From Tubiluchus corallicola (lineage: Eukaryota; Priapulida; Priapulimorpha; Priapulimorphida; Tubiluchidae), in the NCBI GenBank assembly GCA_030141605.1, contig JAQGDQ010000010.1, positions 1,057,501 through 1,117,500 on the forward strand: a DNA stretch of 60,000 nt, written 5' to 3'. The translations under genes were made by a program, and so were the position numbers. The notes beneath the pieces were generated by a model. It had not been told where the DNA came from, searched no databases, and saw nothing but the letters and a program-made list of their open reading frames with translations. Position 1 is the first letter of the stretch; the number at the start of each line of letters is the position of its first letter. Below are positions 51,835 through 60,000 of the stretch, piece after piece.

Positions 51835-52345
51835 AGGCACGAGACCCCAGACCACACTAGTCTGCATTTATCTCTTGAAAGAGAAAATATGACAACTGTG
51901 AGGTCTATAAAATGGGCCTCAAACTACTTTTTGCATGTCTAACCCAGATGCCAGGAGGCATTTTATCTTTTGAGAGCTGAATAACCTAATTTCTATAAGT
52001 GTCAGATGATTCGTGAGACCCCAAATACTGGTGTTCTTCTATCTCTTGACCTGAGGCCAAAGACCCTTGAATAACAATGACTATAATTTCTTAAATCTAT
52101 AAGGTGGGAAACATAAGGCACCTGATGTCTATAAAGTGGACCTGGTGCCTACGAACTGGTATGCGTACATATCTCGTGGGGCCAATTGAGCCCCTGAATA
52201 ACAATTATAATCATATAGTGTCTATAAGTCTGTAAGGTTTGTGGACTGGTGCCTGAGGCATACTGGTATACATGTATCTATTTCGTGGGCCTAAGGTCCC
52301 GGTGTAATAATAATTGTAATGTCTGTAAAGCTGGGCCTGTGTCCC
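51835..52345. repeat. diverged tandem repeat, units ~100-170 bp
   Basis: Related phrases recur in the same order: ACTGGTATNCATNTATCTCG-like words (near 51860, 52029, 52158 and 52262), then GGCCTAAGGTCCC-like, then GAATAACAATTATAA-like, then TGTCTATAAAGTGGGCCTGG-like. The copies are too diverged for exact borders. Spacing between them shrinks from about 170 to 104 bp. Confidence 0.6.
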
Positions 52346-52739
52346 ACTTTTCGTCTAGTCAAGTCAAGCCACCCAAAATACTGATATAATTGCTTGAGTT
52401 CTAAGGTCTTTGAAAAAAAATCATGTAGTTTTTAATACCTACTTATAGACTTGCCCAACAAAGTAATAACGGAGACCCTGGTTCAGCGAAATAAACAGCC
52501 TTCTGCGTAAAGCAACGATGTTGCTGTGAAAACTTGTTACGAAATCATTGATTAGTTGATTCTGCGGATTACTAGTTTCCACGTCCATATAAACTTTAAA
52601 ATTTCATGCGCACTTCTTTCCACAATTATGGTAAAACGTTAGAAACAATGTAACAAACAACGGTGTTTTACGAAAACTACTGGCTCAGGCCATTAAAACC
52701 TTTTCACATTTATATCTACTTAACCACTCCATAATTTGC

Positions 52740-53050
52740 AATGAATAACTGTCATCTTGAATTGCAATCAGAGGAATAATAAATAAATATTGGTTGCGGC
52801 CTTAATTGCAGACTACATATCCATACAGTCTACGAATTAATTAATGTGCTATTAATGCAAATTGGACATTTCCATAGCAACGTCTCGTGTAACTAATTAA
52901 TTAATGCTCAGAAAACTCCACTTCTACACGCTTATCCAAAAATATTAATTGTCGTCTCCTTAAGGCTATCTTACTGTTATTAATATTTCCAGGAAGTCGT
53001 GTTGATGGTACTCTATATATCATTATCCTTGCTAATGGCTATCTATGAAT
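52740..53050. promoter_or_regulatory. candidate enhancer-like block (octamer, X-box-like and homeodomain words)
   Basis: Within 60 bp lie a perfect octamer ATGCAAAT (52855-52862), an inverted CCAAT (ATTGG, 52861-52865) and an RFX X-box half-site CCATAGCAAC (52872-52881). Repeated TTAATTAATG homeodomain-type words lie on both sides. The surrounding 300 bp is free of microsatellites. The words are seen; function is an inference only. Confidence 0.3.
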
Positions 53051-53537
53051 TGCTATTGTCTTAATGCACTGTAAATGCAAAATTACAAGCAGCCAATTTT
53101 TGTACAAGATTGTCAAGATAGTTTATTTCAGTAGATATACACGTATTGAAATAATTTATAAATATATATAATATCGTAGTACCGTTATATCGTAGTATTA
53201 GTATCGTAGTACAGCTTTCCTTAGTCCAGATATTATTACTTGGATTTTGACAACAACACGATTGTACCAGAATATCTGCAAGATACGTTCATGGTCCTTA
53301 ACTACAATGACACTTCACGATCGTCGGCTATAATATATGTATATTATATGTATATAAAGTATTATAAATATATAATAAAACTGTATAAATGTATATATGT
53401 GCTTCCATCGCGAAGAAGAACCGGAAGTTTTCGAAATTCGAGTAGTATGTCTACGGCGATGTGCACCAGTATATACCAGGTTGCTATTACTCGTTTGACT
53501 AGAAAAGACTTTGATCCTGCAAATGACATTGGAGTCA

Positions 53538-54300
53538 GCTATCACAATTGATGGAGGCATCTTTAATTTACGGAGAGTGAATGCCACTACAATGATATGC
53601 TCTGCAATGATATTTGAACGTCACTTTGTTGATGGCACATCAGCCTCTCACTTCTCTGCGGCACATAATTGATTCGCAGACTTTATCATTGATGTTCCGC
53701 AGCAGCCCAAAAATTTGTCCTCGTAAGACAGAAATTTTTAGAAGATGTCAGCTAGATGTTGCTCGTAACCAGATTAGAACTGAAGACACGGACTTTCGAT
53801 AGGTTCATCAATTATGTATCTAGGTAGTATTATCCCTGACGATTGCTCCATTGACGAAGAGTCTACAACCTTGTTCGTACTGCATCATCTGTTCCGTCCA
53901 AAAAACACCCCAAGAAGAGATACCTTGATCATATAAAGCAATTGTTAAAGAAATGTAATATACCAGCCCGATGAACTTAAAATTCTAACCAGCAAACGTC
54001 AAGTTTACCCATCTGTGGATAAACAGAGAGCTACACAGTTTTAAGAAGAAAGGACTAGCTTGAGGAAAACAAAAAGACTCGCTAGATATCAACCAAAATG
54101 TCGGGCAATTCAGATGACAGTTTTGTAACCGGTCTTACACATGAGAGAAATCAGAATGTTCTCATATAGAGATTAGAAGTAGATGGGGGCATCGTCTTTT
54201 AGATGGACAATGTAAAGCAAGTAAGAGACCAATAAATCTATAATTAGACCAACTGCGTGGGAAATTCTGTGTCTGTATGTATATTAATGATATGTGTTAT
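53538..54300 (+). pseudogene. LINE reverse-transcriptase C-terminal remnant, second family
   Basis: The plus strand gives, across frames: ITIDGGIFNLRRVNA, CSAAAQKF then KTEIF, YLGSIIPDDCSIDEES, KKRYLDHIKQLLKKCNIP and later a Cys-containing tail. This is the order seen after the catalytic YADD box in a common group of animal endonuclease/reverse-transcriptase LINEs (family forms TDGGxFNLxRL, KTEV, YLGSxxS). Stops and frameshifts abound. It ends next to a very long AAT/TTG microsatellite, which probably grew from the element's 3' tail. Confidence 0.75.
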
Positions 54301-54305
54301 TATTA

Positions 54306-54531
<226 letters not shown>

Positions 54532-56550
54532 TGTATCCCAGACTTAACTCGGAGCTATTTTCGCGGACAAATTATTACTAACATTAAAAAAGTGATATTA
54601 TGGAGAACACATTGTGGTAAAATCCACTGAAACACCATCGGCACGGTTATTTTTGCAATGTAAAACTACTATTACCGGAATTTACTCAATGTAATTTCAG
54701 ACGCATATTTTCTGACAGTAACTGGCGTTTCATGCAGTTGTGATTACTCTTACGTCACTGCACTGTCAGAGTTTTTTGCTTTCCGGAAACGGATAGTACT
54801 GTTTATAGGTATGCGCTTCCTGCAGTCACTCCTACATTCTTCAACCAAATTTTTTTCAAGTTTCAATTTAGAATTGGATACTATACCATTATGGCGCATT
54901 CAAACTAGCGAGTTTTAGTAAACTGCTTTGCGAGGTACAGTTGGCAAGAAATTGCAAACTCTCCAGCAGTTGCTGCGACTCAGCCTGCGAGTTGATTTGC
55001 TGTCTAATGTGAACGCATGTTCGAGTTACTCTTGATACTTCTTGTAGCATGAGGAGTGTCAGGCTTACGTAATCTGAACAGACTTGCGAGTTACTTGGCG
55101 GGCTTACTTTACTTTACTGGTCTGACGCGCTGTTAGGAACTAACAACTTAACTTCGAACTGAATCTAGAAGCCACTCTGCAAGACGCACCCTAAATGCCC
55201 TCGTGTTCTGCAAACTTCGAACTGAATCTATAAGCCACTCTGCAAGACGCACCCTAAATGTCCTCGTGTTCTGCAAACTGTTCGGTCTAGTAGGAAAATA
55301 GGATTACTCCGATTTATAAATTACATTCATTCAGCACCACCTGAGGACACATGCAAGACACGTGCGCGAATTCCACAGTTTTTGCGCTGAACAAACAGAA
55401 AAATACAAAATAAACGATGCTGGAATGCAACTTTAAGCAAAAACTGCGGTCACATTCCAGTAGTGCGAATATGTCCCATGCACTGTGAGTCATTATCCGA
55501 ATCTCAGGGTTTTTCTTTGTTTCATGCTACCTATCTAGAAAAGTCTTTATGTGAACACTGATCAACAGCCCCTGTGGCATAACATATTACCATTAGCTAC
55601 TTCTTGTCGTCTGGATGAATGAACAGATAAGGAAAGCAATTTTAACTCCGTGTTTATGTCAAATTGTTTCCACGCCTGGTGGCATAAGCAAATGCTATAT
55701 CAAAACAGATTATTCTGAATGGGAAAAAGCAAAAAACAAGAATTAAACAAACGAAGAAACAAAAGAATAGATGAACAGACTCAGTCGTACGAGCTTCTAT
55801 ACTTTCTTTGGCGAACCAAATTAACATTTTCATAATTATACGCCAACACTCGCTACGTTAAACAATAGAAAAAATTCTTACTTTTTTGCACTAAAGTGTA
55901 AAAATTGTTATAATAAATGGTATAAATTAGAAAGTATAAAGCATAATTTTTTACACAAAAGTATATTTTACACTAAACTATTTTACGTTAAAGTAAAAGT
56001 ACAAGTAATTTTTGTAGTATTCAGTTAAACTGTCATGGGGAAGCAATATAAACGGAACTGAAATTAGTTTCCAGGAAGGTAGCACATCTCCTACTCAATG
56101 TAAAAGTAGACTGTGACAGTATCATCATCCGAGGATGAAGATCAATGTTGTAGCTCGTTAGGCTACTTGAAAGGTTGTTGCAGTCTCAGATTTTCTGCAA
56201 TCAAACGAGATCTTCACATTAAATTTAAGCAGGTATTTGCACGAAATTGATTCTGTGTGCTTTAATCTCACGAACTTGCTGGCTTCTTGCATAATGTCAG
56301 AGGTAAGTTGCTAATTACAACTTGCCAGAGCATGCAACAAGCCCATAAATCATAATCCTGAGGCGGCATTTATGCGGCTTTGCTTGTATTTTGCTAATGC
56401 CAGGGCTCTGTACTATATGCAAAGCATTTACAAACCTTTTAGCTTATTTGCACATGCTGTGACATGCAGCAGCATTACCAAGTAGTCAAGTACCCATTCG
56501 CATTCGTAGTTTTCTTTGGAAGTGCTTTTACTGTAGTAAATTGGACTACC
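54532..56550. other. intergenic, no gene seen
   Basis: AT-rich unique DNA with a recent 63-bp duplication (55151-55276). No exon or mobile-element motif. Confidence 0.65.
55151..55276. repeat. 63-bp direct tandem duplication
   Basis: 55151-55213 and 55214-55276 both begin ACTTCGAACTGAATCTA and differ at two positions only, so the duplication is recent. Confidence 0.95.
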
Positions 56551-57289
<739 letters not shown>

Positions 57290-57570
57290 GGTGACAGCAA
57301 ACCAGATAATGACAATATACTTCTGATTGGTGGATCTTGCTTGCAAAATTTAATGCAAATTCTGTACAGCTTTATCCATAGTTCATATGCCCATCCCTTT
57401 TTAAGTTAACCCGAATATACAGGCCCAAAAATTTATAAGTCGCTACTAATTGTACGAAAGTCAATTAAATTATCAGCATTATGATAATTAAATTTTACGA
57501 TTTTGACAACTGGTGCAATGTTCTGCTGCACTGCAGAATTTTCTTAATTTACCCCATGTTTTTGTTTTTC
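57290..57570 (-). pseudogene. LINE reverse-transcriptase thumb remnant
   Basis: The minus strand gives KFLGLYIRVNLKRDGHMNYG (family form FLGVxIDxxLxWxxHI) and KLYRICIKFCK-like residues in a neighbouring frame, with stops. Position and strand fit the 3' continuation of the LINE at 58011-58390. The middle of the reverse transcriptase has been replaced by AT-rich repeat DNA. Confidence 0.5.
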
Positions 57571-57595
57571 ATTATTTTATGTTGCCCCATAATAA

Positions 57596-57995
57596 TATAT
57601 ATATATATATATTAATTCTTTATTTTGTCATGAAAATGGCTCACTCATTATAATAAAATTGAGTAATCCTCAGCGTAATGTTAAAATAGCAACACTGTTC
57701 AAGACAAATGCGTCCAGCACAGACTAAAAAAAACTAAGGCCTAATTATATACAATAAATGAACATATTTACAAACACAATATTAAAATATTTTTACAAAA
57801 CAATATTACAAAATTACATTAAATTTTACATGACATATACATATTTTACACTATATATACATTTGACATAACACAATTAACAGAAACATGCTCTACATTA
57901 CATAAATTTCACTCATTACATTTACACTATTTATACATTTGACATTACAAAACTGACATAACACGTATTACATTACATAATTTTTTTTAATTTTA
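57596..57995. repeat. (TA)n and degenerate TTACAT-rich repeat
   Basis: (TA)n at 57596-57613. From about 57770, TACATTACAT / ACATTTGACAT-like words recur irregularly up to the truncated end of the LINE fragment. Confidence 0.7.
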
Positions 57996-58010
57996 CATTT
58001 TTAATCGTTT

Positions 58011-58390
58011 TATGGAGTCAGGGCACAGTCTTTTAAGATTTTTATTGGCATGTCTGAGGGTCCACTTCCTTTATTTATATTTAAACTGTTTAATATTCTA
58101 AAGATGTCGTATTCGGTGGCGCTAGTAAATGAGAAAGTGGATTGTGTTACTGTTTGGTTTTTGTATATATTGTGTATATTTGCATTATGTTGGCGTGGCA
58201 AGTTGTCAAATTTTCCGAGATTGATAAATGTGGAATTTAATTTGTTAGCAATGTCAACTGGATCAGATATCATACTGTCATTTTCTCGTAAACTATTTAT
58301 TTGTAATTGATCGTTTCTGTATCTGTTAAGTACGTCATTAATTAATCGCCATTTTTGCTTCGGTGTAGTTTTAAAATATCACAGTTAAAA
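58011..58390 (-). pseudogene. LINE reverse-transcriptase N-terminal remnant (CR1/L2/jockey-like)
   Basis: The minus-strand frame reads KTTPKQKWRLINDVLN, NKLNSTFINLGKFDNL, INSLNINKGSGPSDMPIKIL and KDCALTP before a stop. This is the finger region upstream of the catalytic palm and is closely similar in form to the copy at 27990-28830, so both belong to one family. This copy is less decayed: the shared KDC codon is intact here but a stop in the other. The catalytic palm is not recognisable in this copy. Confidence 0.82.
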
Positions 58391-58869
58391 ATGAAGGAAA
58401 AGTAAAAGGCGAAGAGTAGTTGCCGTCAACTATACCAGTACCAGCTTTGTTATTAAAATTTTATAATCTTTGTGTCGCTTTGAAAAATTTTGTAGGTCAA
58501 CATAATAATTGCCATCTTTATTAATTTCAATGACAAACCGTTGGTAGCTCCCTGATAATAAATCAGTGATAATAACTAAAGACTGGCTTTCGGTGTGTTT
58601 CTTGATAGAATAATGAAATTACACGTCATTATCAAAAACAGCACTCGGCAAATTTCGGGTTGGCCGACTTGCCCCGAACACTACTTTGCTCAGACGGAAT
58701 GGTCGTGAAAAATTATTGTGAATCATCGCATCCGGGCATTAAAAGTGCTGGTGTCATGGCGTTAAATGTTTCTTTAGCAGGAAAAATGACAAAATTTAGT
58801 TTTGAACTAAAAACGACATAATAATGTGCTGCCTGTGTTACGTATTAAGCCTCTTTAGTTTGGCGTAAA
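58391..58869 (+). promoter_or_regulatory. 5' flank and probable promoter/5' UTR of Bicaudal-D gene
   Basis: Unique sequence upstream of the BicD start, with an in-frame TAA at 58846-58848, 21 nt before the ATG, and A at position -3. Composition becomes less AT-rich at 58570-58760. No TATA box at a convincing distance was found and the transcription start cannot be placed. A further 5' exon is possible. Confidence 0.35.
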
Positions 58870-59085
58870 ATGAGTTTAGGCGTTGACAGCCAAGATTTAA
58901 TATCAGAATTAACGCAAGAAGTTGAACGGCTAAACCATGAACTCGCTGCTACCAGCGACCAAAAAGCGCAGGCTGCTCAGTATGGGTTGGTGTTACTGGA
59001 AGAAAAAGAATCTTTGCAACAGCGATTCGAAGAGATAGAAACCCAATACGAAAACGCTAAAGCTGAACTTGAATGCGCAAAAGAG
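58870..59085 (+). CDS. BicD: Bicaudal-D dynein adaptor homolog, coding exon 1
   Basis: ATG at 58870, 72 codons, donor GAG|GTAAGT, phase 0. BicD family proteins are long coiled-coil adaptors that link cytoplasmic dynein-dynactin to cargo such as Rab6 vesicles and mRNPs. The product begins MSLGVDSQDLISELTQEVER. The segment QAAQYGLVLLEEK (residues 34-46) matches human BICD2 QAAEYGLAVLEEK, including the AAxxG CC1-box that binds the dynein light intermediate chain. Acidic coiled-coil sequence follows (FEEIETQYENAKAELE). An in-frame upstream stop supports the start. The gene diverges from the receptor gene at the other end of the window. Alternative adaptors with a CC1-box (for example BICDR) are less similar in the next exon. 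Confidence 0.92.
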
Positions 59086-59582
59086 GTAAGTCCGATTTTT
59101 TCAGCTTGCGGCTTTTGTCGTGCTCGTGCTTTTATTCGGTTTGCTGCTTTATTAATGTAAATCGATTATTAATGTAAATCGATGCATACTTGTTTAGTTT
59201 ATAGTTCAAAGCCTAAATTGAAGCCTTCATATTTTTATGCTAGAATTAATTAAATTTTGTGGTTTTATTAAGAGGAAGTAGGATGCGCGATACATCAGTA
59301 TGTAGGGCTTAATTGTATAATTATGGTGTCTCCATAATCCTGACTGAGTTTTTTAAAATGACTTAATAATAGGGGTCTCATGTACAAAACTAAGCTTCCT
59401 TTTAAATTATCTTGATTATATCCAGGAATCACTTTCTAGGTGCATCCTTGGTGTTGTATCATGTATAACTTTTTTAAGTGTTTGTGTTTAAACCCACAAC
59501 ATTTGAAATATGCGACTGAATTTTGTACATGCATTTTTTAACTTAAGCTGTAAAAACTTCTTGCTTTTTGTAACTTCATTAG
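59086..59582 (+). other. BicD intron 1
   Basis: 497 bp, GTAAGT ... TTCATTAG. AT-rich, no features beyond a small direct repeat (ATTAATGTAAATCGAT) at 59153-59182. Confidence 0.85.
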
Positions 59583-59798
59583 GCTCTTCAAAAAGTAAAT
59601 TTGACTCAAAAGAGGGTTACCATCGATGGTGTTTCACGAGAGGAAAATTTGCTACATGAAACTGCCAGTCGGGAGCAACAGTTACTCAGTACCATAAATG
59701 AGTTAGAACTTGAACTGCGATCACACCGTCAGAATGTTGAAAGATATGAAGCTGAAGTGGAGAAACTCAATGCACTGAACAATGAGATAACACGACAG
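59583..59798 (+). CDS. BicD: Bicaudal-D dynein adaptor homolog, coding exon 2
   Basis: Acceptor TTCATTAG, donor CAG|GTGAAA; exactly 72 codons in phase 0, the same size as exon 1. It continues the first coiled coil (residues 73-144): ALQKVNLTQKRVTIDG, VSREENLLHETASREQQLL and ELELELRSHRQ. Human BICD2 has [20 protein letters not shown] then ELQTELKQLRN at the same place, so the identification is firm. Heptad-type Leu spacing runs through the exon. The remaining several hundred residues (including the C-terminal cargo-binding coiled coil) lie beyond the window. Confidence 0.92.
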
Positions 59799-60000
59799 GT
59801 GAAATTGATACTTCTTGTTTTAGCAGATAATTGACGTCAAACAAAGCTTCCAGTTTATCACCACTTTGTTGTTCCCTTACTTGAAAATCATTAACATTAG
59901 CTATATATTAAGACACATTTCTTACCTTTTGCAACTGTTGTTAAAGCCCAAAAATAGACTAATCTTGATTTGTCGTCATTGTAATAGCACTTTATAACTA
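59799..60000 (+). other. BicD intron 2 (start)
   Basis: Begins GTGAAA and runs off the window end; no features. Confidence 0.8.

Overview
The window is animal (metazoan) nuclear DNA, most likely from an invertebrate bilaterian. Spliced genes with consensus GT/AG introns, kilobase-scale introns, a roughly 47 kb intergenic desert, many microsatellites and several decayed non-LTR retrotransposons support this. The phylum cannot be fixed from the sequence alone. The DNA is visibly AT-rich.

Only two protein-coding genes can be supported, and both run off the window. On the left, minus strand, is the 5' half of a GPR158/GPR179-family receptor gene (orphan class C GPCR; vertebrate GPR158 is the metabotropic glycine receptor). 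Six coding exons (11136-11222, 9198-9372, 8158-8512, 5293-5431, 1572-1690, 148-227) join with compatible phases (0,1,2,0,2, ending in phase 1). They encode about 318 residues: a signal peptide, a Cache-like ligand-binding region and a Cys-rich EGF-like stalk. The seven-helix part lies beyond base 1. On the right, plus strand, are the first two coding exons (58870-59085, 59583-59798) of a Bicaudal-D dynein adaptor, including the AAxxG CC1-box. The two genes are divergent, about 47.6 kb apart.

The introns and desert hold mobile-element relics. These are a PIF/Harbinger remnant with a TTA target-site duplication (3909-4792), two MITE-like elements (24083-24428, 32707-32905), two tRNA-derived SINE relics (about 1300-1527 and 14470-14820), a possible solo LTR (40863-41470), and decayed LINE reverse-transcriptase pieces at 11.7-12.2, 28.0-28.8, 35.4-35.8, 53.5-54.3 and 57.3-58.4 kb.

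Tandem repeats are very frequent. The largest is a 760-bp tetranucleotide array (44726-45488) whose units spell the 5' splice-site words GTAAGT and GTGAGT. Several repeat-free, higher-complexity stretches (for example 21060-21500 and 52740-53050) are plausible regulatory elements, but this cannot be shown without comparison to other genomes. No RNA gene, CRISPR array or prokaryotic-type operon was found.
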